A stretch of DNA of 64,000 bases from an uncultured Flavobacteriaceae bacterium (GCA_947488345.1 CANKZQ010000006.1:168565-232564); one strand, 5' to 3'. Numbered from the stretch's first letter, positions 55,811 through 63,820 are shown. Numbers and translations: made by a program. The notes: generated by a model from the sequence alone, not told the origin.

Positions 55811-55856
55811 CGAATCATTTAAAAACACGCCCTATTTACCATTTTATGAATATGAG

Positions 55857-55888
55857 TACATTTAGTCTAAAATGTATGGTTTTTTTTA
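55857..55888 (+). terminator. terminator of the restriction-modification operon
   Basis: TACATTT-AGTCTA-AAATGTA stem followed by TGG and T8. Confidence 0.8.
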
Positions 55889-55980
55889 TTTCGATAGGTG
55901 AAAGCGATATATAATATTAGGTTTTTCTAAATTTTTTTACCTGATTGAAATTCATTCTATCCATGATTTGAAGTAACTTT

Positions 55981-56835
55981 TTATATTCCTTCAGTTAAAA
56001 ACTTAATTCCACTTATCTCATGTAAATTCATAATAATTTTCATCAACCTTTGATTGAATTTTAACTTAAAGTCCCTTAAATCGATATAATCAGTGTATTT
56101 TACATTATGGCTAGTGACATTATTAATCAATTCAGCCCATTCTTCTTTTGTCTGTTTATCATTCTTTATATAAAACAGGATATCTTCCGGGTCATAATAC
56201 TCTAAAGCTCTTTTTGTTTCTCTATCAATTATTTTTCGATATTCTCCGTTTAATATTACTAGAACATATTGACATTCACCCATACAGCGACATATAACAG
56301 GCCATAATTTTCTAATATCATTTGAATATTGTTGGTCATCCTCAACCAACATAGAGAAGATCGGAACGCGGAGTGAATCCCTCTGATCTATTACTAATTC
56401 ATTAGCAAGTTTTCTTTCTTCTAAATGTTGTCTGGAACTAAAGAATAATTGTGTTTTAGGGATTTGATTTATTACGGGTCTCCCTTTTAAAATTTTTGAT
56501 TCGGCATAAATTTCAATTTCGTTTTTGGCGTTTAAATAAAGAATTCCAACAGCAAAGGATTTGCAGTTTGAAAGAATACTACGACTAGGTTTAGAGGCGA
56601 ATAAGAAATATATCTCTAGAGTTTTATTTGGGACCCTTTTTGATTCAGAAAATCTTTGTACAATTGAAACAGGAAGACTATTATGCGATTCACGAAGCAC
56701 AATTGCCTTCATATCAGAATCCTTTTCGAAAACAAAATTCGGTGAAATTCCGATTTGCTCAAATGACGAAGGATCTTTTAAATTAACAAAATCTTGACCT
56801 TCAAAGTGTTTTATGACTAGTTCATTTATAATCAT
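55981..56835 (-). CDS. DUF4062/TIR-like domain protein
   Basis: A 284-residue protein. Residues 128-225 read LFFSSRQHLEERKLANEL (131-147) and later GECQYVLVILNGEYRKI ... ETKRALEY (186-213), matching the pattern of DUF4062 (FxSSTxxDLxxER ... D.yVgIlGgrYG ... E..yAle), a TIR/deoxyribosyltransferase-like fold. Residues 1-125 form an unassigned alpha/beta domain. It follows the ParB-like gene with a 4-nt ATGA overlap, so the two work together. Such domains often act as NAD or nucleotide-cleaving defence effectors; here that is inference. Confidence 0.5.
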   Translation of the reverse strand: MIINELVIKHFEGQDFVNLKDPSSFEQIGISPNFVFEKDSDMKAIVLRESHNSLPVSIVQRFSESKRVPNKTLEIYFLFASKPSRSILSNCKSFAVGILYLNAKNEIEIYAESKILKGRPVINQIPKTQLFFSSRQHLEERKLANELVIDQRDSLRVPIFSMLVEDDQQYSNDIRKLWPVICRCMGECQYVLVILNGEYRKIIDRETKRALEYYDPEDILFYIKNDKQTKEEWAELINNVTSHNVKYTDYIDLRDFKLKFNQRLMKIIMNLHEISGIKFLTEGI

Positions 56836-57821
56836 ATAGTCCTATTAATAACATCTAAAAGTGTTTCAAGTAAATCTCTAACTTCTCTTTTTTTGATATT
56901 ATCAAGGGATTGAAAATCAAATAGCCTTAATTGGTCTAAATATGATTCTGTTGTTTTTTTAATATTTTTATATTGATAATGTTCTTCTGCTGTTTCGTGA
57001 AAAACTTTTTCAGGAGTGTATTCGAATTGAGCGAAAAATTTAAAAAGACCGTCTCTTAAATTATCAGTAGATATTTCATTTTTCTTGGCAGCCGATAATG
57101 ATTGCCCAATTAACCTAAATTCTTTATTGGTTTTTATTACTTTATCTTCTTTTTTTCGAATACAAACATCGATAATTTGTTTAATTGAAAATGAATCAAA
57201 AATTTCTGGCACTACCAATTTCATATCCGAAATTGGCTTGTGCATTTCCATTAAAATATCTGGATCAGGGCCATCATTTTTATTACTGCTGACCTCTTGA
57301 TTTAGAAACATTTGAAACACTTCGTCTGGATAATCTAAATATTTCAAATATTTATTTATTTTGTATTCAGAGAGAGAAGTAATTTTAGTCAAGTCTAAAA
57401 TATCTCCTCTGTCTAGATGATCTATTTCCAAACCTAATTCTTCTAAGATTCTTTTAATTGTTAATGCAATTGCGAATTCGGTCCAGTCTTCGCGAACATT
57501 ATGCACATGAAACATAAGAGATAAACTCTCTAGTGGAGTAGGCTCTCTTAACAGAATTCTCGCAGGAATTGTACGAATATTTATTTTTTTACAAGCCCTA
57601 TATCTTCTTTCTCCATCAATAATCACATATTTACTTGTTTCGGACGACTTATAAACTATTATAGGGTTTAATATTCCTTTAGCTAGAATAGAATCAATTA
57701 ATTCATCTTCTTCCTCTTCATTAAACCTCTCTCTCGGATTAAATGAATTAACTTCAATCATTTCGATATCTACATCTTCAATTTTGTCTTGATACTCAAT
57801 GAATGGATCTAATGTTTTCAT
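56832..57821 (-). CDS. ParB-like protein
   Basis: A 329-residue ParB/Spo0J-type protein: NPRE (28-31), the phosphate or CTP loop IIDGERRYRACK (68-78), then a middle HTH-like region (NVREDWTEFAIALTIKRILEELG, LTKITSLSEYKINKYLKYL) and a helical C-terminus. No ParA gene is present. ParB proteins are CTP-binding DNA clamps, and some orphan relatives are regulators or nucleases. Its gene starts after two perfect 24-bp direct repeats and overlaps the DUF4062-like gene by 4 nt. Confidence 0.85.
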   Translation of the reverse strand: MKTLDPFIEYQDKIEDVDIEMIEVNSFNPRERFNEEEEDELIDSILAKGILNPIIVYKSSETSKYVIIDGERRYRACKKINIRTIPARILLREPTPLESLSLMFHVHNVREDWTEFAIALTIKRILEELGLEIDHLDRGDILDLTKITSLSEYKINKYLKYLDYPDEVFQMFLNQEVSSNKNDGPDPDILMEMHKPISDMKLVVPEIFDSFSIKQIIDVCIRKKEDKVIKTNKEFRLIGQSLSAAKKNEISTDNLRDGLFKFFAQFEYTPEKVFHETAEEHYQYKNIKKTTESYLDQLRLFDFQSLDNIKKREVRDLLETLLDVINRTI

Positions 57822-57826
57822 TTAGT

Positions 57827-57874
57827 TGTTATTTTAATTACTGCCAACATTGTTATTTTAATTACTGCCAACAT
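57827..57874 (-). repeat. two tandem 24-bp repeats before the ParB-like gene
   Basis: Two perfect adjoining copies (57827-57850 and 57851-57874), minus-strand core TTGGCAGTAATTAAAATAAC. They end 5 nt before the ParB-like start codon, upstream on the minus strand, probably within the leader. Candidate binding site for the ParB-like protein. Confidence 0.75.
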
Positions 57875-58130
57875 AAAGATACAGTTTATATATAATAAAT
57901 CTTCATTATCCGTACTAAGGTAATAAATCTTTTATTTCATAAATACTCCTATGAAACTATTACTACGGACTAAGGCGTTTCCTTGATGCTCTATTTTTTT
58001 TCTCATGGGTTGTAAATACGCGTTTTGAATTCTACAGGTTCGTTAAAATCTTGTTTTTGGTTTCAATTAGTCCGTTTTACATCCATATTAAATTTTAAAT
58101 AATCTATTAAAAGGACTAACTTTTATAGGG

Positions 58131-58323
58131 CAAATAGTTCGACTATTTGTATGAAAAATTGTTCACTTTGTGAACGAGTTTTGTATAGCAAGAGGGTAAC
58201 ACGCTAGCGCGATGTTACGTTAGTTAATGTCCTGATTTTGAGCGAAATAACAATATTTGTAATTTACTTGTTTGACGCAAATGACTCTCTGCCTCAACGT
58301 TAATGCTATTTTTTTGCGTCAAA
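58131..58323. other. block of four inverted repeats, possible oriT or control region
   Basis: CAAATAGT-TCG-ACTATTTG (58131-58149), GTTCAC-TTT-GTGAAC (58161-58175), GTAACA-CGCTAGCGCGA-TGTTAC (58196-58218) and TTTGACGCAAA ... TTTGCGTCAAA (58271-58281 and 58313-58323). All precede the mobilisation protein gene. In mobilisable elements an origin of transfer often lies here. The remaining 57822-58330 gap holds no gene. Confidence 0.5.
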
Positions 58324-58342
58324 TAATTTAAAATGATTGATT

Positions 58343-58891
58343 ATGAATTCTTTTAGTACCGTAAAATTCAAAGTTAATATTGCCAATAGATTTAGGTCTT
58401 TTTCTAAGTCGATAGCACCATCGCATTCAGAAGCTATGGAAATTATTCTGGATTTTTTTGAAGTAGAAGATATATCTCCGATTAAACAATTTTCTTCAAA
58501 CTATCATACTTTAGAAAAGTTAATAAAAAAAAGAATAAATGGAGTCGTTGCTATCATTAAAGATATTGAGAAGCATCAAACAAAACCTACACATGCGATG
58601 ATCCAATTATTATTTGAAGGAGGAGCTAAAGAAAAGAAACCTTTACTGATAGAAAAGAAAGTACTAGAAGAAAAAAATAAAACGGAAGTAGATTCTAAAG
58701 ACTCGTTAATGGAGTTTTATAAAACTCAATTTGAAAAAGACCAAGAAAGAGTGAGTATCTTCAGGCGGGAATATTTCAAACTATTAGAACAACTAGTTTT
58801 TACTAAAAGTAATTTTGGTAAAAATCATTATCGACTAGATATTAGCCAAGAGGACCTAGAAAACCTTAAAATAAAAATAAGAAAAATGTAG
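58343..58891 (+). CDS. BfmA/BtgA family mobilisation protein
   Basis: A 182-residue protein starting MNSFSTVKFKVNIANRFRSFSKSIAPSHSEAMEIILDFF, the layout I know from BfmA/BtgA accessory proteins of Bacteroidota mobilisable elements. It is basic with a coiled-coil middle. The in-frame TTG 58337 is less likely than ATG 58343. No relaxase gene accompanies it here, so transfer would need one in trans. Confidence 0.78.
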   Translation: MNSFSTVKFKVNIANRFRSFSKSIAPSHSEAMEIILDFFEVEDISPIKQFSSNYHTLEKLIKKRINGVVAIIKDIEKHQTKPTHAMIQLLFEGGAKEKKPLLIEKKVLEEKNKTEVDSKDSLMEFYKTQFEKDQERVSIFRREYFKLLEQLVFTKSNFGKNHYRLDISQEDLENLKIKIRKM

Positions 58892-58928
58892 AATGAAAAA
58901 TCCAATCTCATAAGATTGGTTCATTTTT
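58892..58928 (+). terminator. terminator of the mobilisation gene
   Basis: CCAATCT-CATA-AGATTGG core stem with outer AATGAA / TTCATT pairing and a T run. Confidence 0.8.
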
Positions 58929-58989
58929 AAAGTAACGGATTCTCCCAGCACAAATTGTATCTATGATATCCAACCTCTGAATCCATCAC

Positions 58990-59144
58990 TTTAAAAACGG
59001 AATTTCTGTGTAGTAAAGACCTAAGCAACTATTGAAACGAGGAGATATTTTACTGGCATTATATGAAATGCCACCGTAAAATACGAACTTGAGAAAATAA
59101 TCAGCAAAGCTAATTAATCACACACGGTGTTATGTTCCGTTTTT
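58990..59144. other. structured element after the GNAT gene
   Basis: Outer arms AAAAACGGAA (58990-58999) and TTCCGTTTTT (59135-59144) enclose a strong hairpin at 59046-59083 (TATTTTAC / GTAAAATA and GGCATT / AATGCC). The minus-strand end next to the GNAT stop reads ACATAACACCG, close to an integron core. Confidence 0.5.
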
Positions 59145-59973
59145 ATTCCTCTTTAAAGCATCTAACATAATCTCCAGTTTTATCATATCCAATCTTAACA
59201 AAGACTCTATTAGAAACTGGATTTTCTCCATTTGTATATAGCATACAGAAATCATATTCATTTAACAAATCTTCGGTCATTTTGAATACAAGTGATGAAG
59301 AATAGCCTTTACTACGATGCCTATTTGGTGTGTAAACATGACCAATTTCAGGAAAATCAAAATGCTCTCTTTTCATTATTACTGCCATTGCACATATCTG
59401 CTCGTCCTCCCATACATATAGACAGTCATTAGTAATTGCATTTGTAATCATGAGTTTCATACTCTCTAAAGACTCCTCATTCCCATCATATTCTTTTGTA
59501 AACATTACGCTAAACTCTGCTAATTGATTCAATTCACTAATATTTGCAAGCCTAGCTTTTCCATGACTAAATTGGAAATTGTCACTTAATTTTTCACATT
59601 TATAAATTGAAAGATGTTTATCGGTGGAGAATTTTGCATTATTAAATTTTAATAAATTTTCAATTGCATTCTTGTTTCCAGCAAAAGTATATTTATTAAA
59701 CTTGCTGAATTCTAGTTCTTTTGATAAAATGTTTAAAAATTCAGAATCGTATTTATCTGTGTAAATTAGACAAAAATCTTCCACAATCAAGACTAATACA
59801 TGTTGCCCATGATCTGCAATTAAATTGAAAAAATTATAAATTGTAGTTTCTCCTCTAAATACACTATTAATTACTCTAATCAAGAAAATATTTTGAAGTG
59901 GATTTGAGTTTATATAAGTTTTATTATACTCATAGAAGTCAATAAAGTTATCAAATCTCTTTGTTGTATACAT
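59143..59973 (-). CDS. GNAT family N-acetyltransferase
   Basis: A 276-residue protein; the C-terminal part carries the GNAT acetyl-CoA signature FPEIGHVYTPNRHRSKGYSSSLVFKMTEDLL, with NPVSNRVFVKIGY at the end. The N-terminal half is GNAT-like too but less clear. Substrate unknown. It is bounded by heptamers resembling integron core sites, so it is probably a cassette-like unit in the element. Confidence 0.88.
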   Translation of the reverse strand: MYTTKRFDNFIDFYEYNKTYINSNPLQNIFLIRVINSVFRGETTIYNFFNLIADHGQHVLVLIVEDFCLIYTDKYDSEFLNILSKELEFSKFNKYTFAGNKNAIENLLKFNNAKFSTDKHLSIYKCEKLSDNFQFSHGKARLANISELNQLAEFSVMFTKEYDGNEESLESMKLMITNAITNDCLYVWEDEQICAMAVIMKREHFDFPEIGHVYTPNRHRSKGYSSSLVFKMTEDLLNEYDFCMLYTNGENPVSNRVFVKIGYDKTGDYVRCFKEE

Positions 59974-60142
59974 TCATTGTTTAGTTTATGGTTTTTGTAA
60001 TGGTACACAACGTGTTTGTGTATGGTTTCGTTTCGGAATTTTCTGTATAGACTATTCCGAGAGAACCAAGCCATCACTGCAAGATAAGAATTTCCGTTTT
60101 GGAAATTCCGCCGCAATGAACTATAGCCGGTGTTAGGCACAG
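59974..60142. other. attC-like structured element between DUF4145 and GNAT genes
   Basis: Minus strand from GCCTAAC (60138-60132) to GTTGTGT (60011-60005). Contains hairpins GAATTTCC-GTTTT-GGAAATTC (60088-60108) and CGGAAT ... ATTCCG (60034-60059). The outer ends also pair imperfectly. It shares TAACACCG with the element after the GNAT gene. Confidence 0.5.
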
Positions 60143-61039
60143 TTATTTTGTTCCAAAAGTGAAAACATAAGGTTCTTTTAAAATCTTGTAAATACTGTCT
60201 TTCTCGCTTTCCTTTTTTAATTTCAAATAATCGATTTTTTTAGATTTTAAATCATCAAGTAACTGCTTTTCAAATTTGGGCAATTCCGATTTAGGAATTA
60301 ATCTTTTCGCCTTATCAAGTATCTCATTTAAAGTAAGTTCCTTGTTTATTAAATCCTCGGTTATTTTTGATTTAACTAATCTTATAAATTCTTCGTAAGT
60401 ATCAACTATGGTGTCTACTTTTCCCTTAATTATTTTGTCATTGATAAAAAGATTTGACAACAAGTGATTTATTAATTCAAGTAATAAATAAAGATGTTCT
60501 TTTTTTGGTTTTTCAATTTCGTGTAGTGCGTCATTTCCTAAGAACCTTATAGAATGTAATCTTTTTGATTCACTCAAAGTAAGATGTCCTTTTTTATGTA
60601 ATAAATCAATTCTGTTTGACAAATTATCTTTTTTAATTTTTAGGTGGTTACAAAGTGCTTCAATAATTGCTCTTAGACCTCCGGCTGTTAATATATATGA
60701 GTTTGATTTAAAGCAGGCTATAGTTTCAGAATATATAGCTCGAATTTTACGGGGAAGGTAGTATTGGTATTTTAATTCACCTCCTTTTTCAAGAAATAGA
60801 GGTAAAACATCTTCGTCAAAATAATAATCAGGATCTCCCTCATGGTCATGATGAACCATATCTGTGTCTCCGTATACTTTTAAAAATGATATAGTTTCAC
60901 AACCTAGACACTCAATCACAATATACTTTTCAAGCCATTGAAAATAGTCATGATCATCACCACCTTGCAGTTTCTTTTCAAATAGGGATTTATGATTTCT
61001 TGGCCCTTTACATTTTCTGCAAAAATATTTATCTTCCAT
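60143..61039 (-). CDS. DUF4145 domain protein with N-terminal zinc motif
   Basis: A 298-residue protein. N-terminal Cys pairs (FCRKCK, ECLGCE) form a zinc ribbon; the middle contains AGGLRAIIEALCNHLKI ... RFLGNDALHEIEKP, the DUF4145 signature. DUF4145 is often attached to or near restriction and defence proteins. It lies in the element between the recombinase and GNAT genes, bounded by GTTAGGC and GCCTAAC. Confidence 0.8.
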   Translation of the reverse strand: MEDKYFCRKCKGPRNHKSLFEKKLQGGDDHDYFQWLEKYIVIECLGCETISFLKVYGDTDMVHHDHEGDPDYYFDEDVLPLFLEKGGELKYQYYLPRKIRAIYSETIACFKSNSYILTAGGLRAIIEALCNHLKIKKDNLSNRIDLLHKKGHLTLSESKRLHSIRFLGNDALHEIEKPKKEHLYLLLELINHLLSNLFINDKIIKGKVDTIVDTYEEFIRLVKSKITEDLINKELTLNEILDKAKRLIPKSELPKFEKQLLDDLKSKKIDYLKLKKESEKDSIYKILKEPYVFTFGTK

Positions 61040-61056
61040 ATTGTCTCTTTAATTTT

Positions 61057-61063
61057 GCCTAAC
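61057..61063. other. integron-core-like heptamer before the DUF4145 gene
   Basis: Plus strand GCCTAAC, minus strand GTTAGGC (GTTRRRY). The same heptamer inverted ends the DUF4145 unit at 60132-60138. Confidence 0.4.
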
Positions 61064-61155
61064 TAGTTATATTCATATATTATACTGTCTATCGACTCAT
61101 ACTACCGGATAAATGCAATAAGCCATAAATCCTATACATTTCAAATATAATTAAT

Positions 61156-62409
61156 TTAAAAATTCGTTTGTCTTCCTGTTTTCTTTTTTGTTTTGAAACG
61201 TTTGAGTAGATCGTCCATATCTTCACTAATCTTAATTTCAATAACTCTAGCGTAAATTTGAGTCGTAGATAAGTTGGTATGCCCTAATAGTTTTGATACT
61301 GTTTCTATAGGTACACCATTAGATAGCATAACCGTTGTTGCGAATGTATGTCTAGCAACATGAAACGTAATATTCTTATGAATACTACAAGCCTTGGCTA
61401 TTTCTTTCAAATATTTATTTGCTTTCTGGTTGGAACAAAGTGGAAGTAGCCTCTCTGAATTAGTAATTTCGAGAAACGCCATATACTTCTGCACAATTTC
61501 ATAGGCTTTCGGTAACAAAGGCACTTTTACAAGTTCATTTGTTTTTTCTCGTTTGGTATGAATCCAGTGTCTATTATCGATACCCAAAACGATTTGTTGA
61601 CCAGTCAATTCTTTGACATCTATATATGACAAACCAGTATAGCAAGAAAAGAGAAAAATGTCTTTAACACGTTCTAATTTATCTTGCTTGAAATATGTAT
61701 TCTCAAGACGCTCTAATTCTCTTGCAGAAAGGTATTGCCTATCATACTTATCAAACTTTAATTGAAATTTTTGAAACGGATTCTTCGATAACCATTCTAG
61801 TTTTACGGCAAGATTGACCATTTTCTTTAAGCGTTCTAAATGTTTCATGACGCCATTATTGGTCAACCTGAGTGCATCTTTTTCATTTCTATACATCCGT
61901 AAATATTGCTCAAAGTCACAGATGAATCGATAATTCAATTGTTTTAAATATAAATCATCAACTTTCTTTTTAGTGAGCATAAATGTATTCAAATACTTTT
62001 CGGTAGTGTAGTAGTTTTTCATAGTACCAGGTTTCAATACAGCGATCATATTGGTATTGTGGTAGTCCATGAGTTCTTTGAGGGTTTTATGATTGTCATC
62101 TTCTCCAAGATAACGGGCTTTGATCGCTTTGCTAGTAACCATTATATGCTCTTCAAGTAGCTGTTTATGGCAATCTAATAATTGACTGTAAACATGGTCT
62201 AAATATTTGTTTAGAATCCGTATTTCGGGCGTATATCCTCGAACCCTGTTCTTAGAAACGTCCCAATTGCTCACCGGAATAGTCCTTTTTAAACTGATTT
62301 CTGAACGTTTTTGATTGATGGTAATTCGCGCATAAAGGGATAATCTATCCGCATCATAGGGTGATTTTCTTGCGTAAAAAATAATACCAAAAGTGTTGTT
62401 TGTCTGCAT
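61156..62409 (-). CDS. tyrosine recombinase (IntDOT-like) of the element
   Basis: A 417-residue integrase with Arm-like N-terminal domain (ARKSPYDADRLSLYARI), SAM-like core-binding domain and catalytic domain: FSCYTGLSYIDVKEL (Ser where Arg I is expected), IHTKREKTNE with the lysine, HVARHTFA (HxxR), GHTNLSTTQIYARV with the nucleophile Tyr. A Ser at Arg I is known in IntDOT of CTnDOT. It is adjacent to the tRNA-Pro 3' end, about 215 nt away. Confidence 0.92.
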   Translation of the reverse strand: MQTNNTFGIIFYARKSPYDADRLSLYARITINQKRSEISLKRTIPVSNWDVSKNRVRGYTPEIRILNKYLDHVYSQLLDCHKQLLEEHIMVTSKAIKARYLGEDDNHKTLKELMDYHNTNMIAVLKPGTMKNYYTTEKYLNTFMLTKKKVDDLYLKQLNYRFICDFEQYLRMYRNEKDALRLTNNGVMKHLERLKKMVNLAVKLEWLSKNPFQKFQLKFDKYDRQYLSARELERLENTYFKQDKLERVKDIFLFSCYTGLSYIDVKELTGQQIVLGIDNRHWIHTKREKTNELVKVPLLPKAYEIVQKYMAFLEITNSERLLPLCSNQKANKYLKEIAKACSIHKNITFHVARHTFATTVMLSNGVPIETVSKLLGHTNLSTTQIYARVIEIKISEDMDDLLKRFKTKKKTGRQTNF

Positions 62410-62623
62410 CTTAAATAACTTTAGTTAAACAATGATTTTTGTGAAAACAAATATCAAATTGTTTCTAAAAGCTCCTTCAATTTACGACAATTCTAAGGAA
62501 AAAGAACGCACCGAATCGTACACCTTTTATTTGATTTTAAATGATTTCAATTGAAATCAAAAAAAATTAAAATCCTGAAAACCATATAATTAACACTTTT
62601 TTGTTTCCCAATAAATTGGGTTC
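62410..62623. other. region between integrase and tRNA (attP arm candidate)
   Basis: Contains the perfect 18-bp palindrome TGATTTCAATTGAAATCA (62542-62559) and TTGATTTT just before it, plus CCCAAT-AA-ATTGGG (62607-62620) abutting the att core. Possible recombinase or regulator sites; no gene. Confidence 0.45.
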
Positions 62624-62636
62624 GTCGGGATGAGAG
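62624..62636. repeat. right attachment site (att repeat) within tRNA-Pro
   Basis: GTCGGGATGAGAG, identical to 51065-51077; it overlaps the 3' acceptor stem of the tRNA. Confidence 0.8.
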
Positions 62637-62699
62637 GATTCGAACCTCCGATCTCTGGTCCCCCAGACCAGCACTTTAACCGGACTAAGCTACATCCCG
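62625..62699 (-). tRNA. tRNA-Pro (GGG)
   Basis: Minus-strand cloverleaf: acceptor CGGGATG / CATCCCG, D arm, anticodon stem CTGGT / ACCAG with loop CTGGGGG (anticodon GGG), variable AGATC, T arm GGAGG TTCGAAT CCTCT and discriminator A. CCA is not encoded. The 3' end serves as integration target for the element; the gene is kept intact. Confidence 0.95.
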
Positions 62700-62735
62700 G
62701 ACTGAGCGTTAAAAAAAAGTCCTAAAGACATTTTT

Positions 62736-62775
62736 AGCGAAAGGGCCAGCACGCGGGCCGACTTCCAATCGGTTA
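62736..62775. other. short GC-rich, self-complementary block
   Basis: A GC-rich patch upstream of the tRNA in an AT-rich region, with GGGCC ... GGCCG and CCGA / TCGG pairings. No tRNA T-arm or other known RNA could be recognised. Confidence 0.3.
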
Positions 62776-62923
62776 GCTCAAATCTCAATTCTTTTACATT
62801 GGTAAGAATAAAACCATTGTTCTTTTAAACTACTGCAAGTATAAAAAATCAAACCACATCATACAACTCTAATTCTAAGTATTTAATGTATTTTTATACA
62901 ATAGAATTGATCATCTCGCCAAC

Positions 62924-63529
62924 ATGAAATTATTTGATAGTGCTATAACTCATAATATACTTCCCTGTGATGGAGAAACATATTACCACGGAATTGTTCT
63001 GTCACCCAAAGAATCAAAACAATACTTTGAGCAACTATACCATGACATTCCTTGGAAACAAGACGAAATACTAATGTTCGGAAAGAAAATAACCACCAAC
63101 CGAAAAGTTGCTTGGTTTGGAGATCTACCATTTGAATATACCTATTCAAACAGTATAAAACGGGCATTGCCATGGTCTAATACGCTTATACATTTAAAGA
63201 AGCTAGTAGAATCATTTACCAATGAAACTTATAATTCGTGTTTGCTTAATTTGTATCATGATGGTGCCGAAGGTATGTCTTGGCATAGTGATGATGAACC
63301 CATGCTCGTAGAAAATGCATCGATTGCCTCGTTGAGTTTAGGCGTAGAGAGAAGGTTTGCTTTCAAACATAAAGAATCCAAACAAAAAGTACAACTTAAT
63401 TTAGAAAACGGAAGTTTACTTGAAATGAAAGGGTCCACTCAACAATGTTGGCAACATGCCCTACCAAAGTCCTCCAAAGTTGCCGCACCAAGAATCAATT
63501 TGACCTTCAGAAAAATGGTACAAGAATAA
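62924..63529 (+). CDS. alkB: AlkB-type 2-oxoglutarate-dependent dioxygenase
   Basis: A 201-residue AlkB-family protein. Fe(II) ligands are H and D of MSWHSDDEP and the H of WQHALPKS; RINLTFR holds the 2-oxoglutarate-binding arginine, with NLYHDGAEGM before the HxD. AlkB proteins repair alkylated bases by oxidative demethylation. The length fits the AlkB/ALKBH2 size. It is outside the element and stands alone. Confidence 0.93.
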   Translation: MKLFDSAITHNILPCDGETYYHGIVLSPKESKQYFEQLYHDIPWKQDEILMFGKKITTNRKVAWFGDLPFEYTYSNSIKRALPWSNTLIHLKKLVESFTNETYNSCLLNLYHDGAEGMSWHSDDEPMLVENASIASLSLGVERRFAFKHKESKQKVQLNLENGSLLEMKGSTQQCWQHALPKSSKVAAPRINLTFRKMVQE

Positions 63530-63749
63530 GTTGTTGGTCTTGTTCAATTGTATAAAGCCAACACTAAGAAACAATAGCACTCTATATTCCTTATGAATTT
63601 TTTTCACATAACACGTGACTTTTTATAAATGTCTGTGTCATAACTATAAAGGGTAAAGAAAAAATAGTAAAAAAGTTATTGAGAGTGCTAAACATAGAAG
63701 TTTCATATAGATAGACTGAGTTTATCTTACATATGAGTTAGTTAATTGA

Positions 63750-63779
63750 AAAACTGTCTTTTTTAAGGCAGTTTTTTGT
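63750..63779 (+). terminator. terminator downstream of alkB
   Basis: AAAACTGTCTT-TTTT-AAGGCAGTTTT stem with one G-U pair and a T run. Confidence 0.8.
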
Positions 63780-63820
63780 TTTTCAGATATTTCGAAAACG
63801 TCGCTCATCAAGAGCTGAAA

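Larger units (their letters stand above)
51065..62636. mobile_element. integrated element of about 11.6 kb at tRNA-Pro
   Basis: Bounded by a 13-bp direct repeat GTCGGGATGAGAG: one copy is the 3' end of the tRNA-Pro gene (62624-62636) beside the integrase, the other is at 51065-51077. Inside are a restriction-modification module, a ParB-like plus DUF4062-like pair, a BfmA/BtgA-type mobilisation protein, a DUF4145 and a GNAT gene and the recombinase. No relaxase or conjugation genes are seen, so it would be mobilisable at most. Confidence 0.8.

Noticed and set aside
55890..55980. Terminator for the ParB/DUF4062-like operon
   Set aside because: Only AGGT/ACCT could pair, too weak to call.
59910..60140. 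Minus-strand ORF of 76 codons
   Set aside because: Covers the attC-like structured element, in a different frame from the GNAT gene.
62745..62790. Possible second tRNA (Ser-like anticodon loop)
   Set aside because: Only one stem-loop fits; there is no T arm GTTCGAAT and no acceptor stem.
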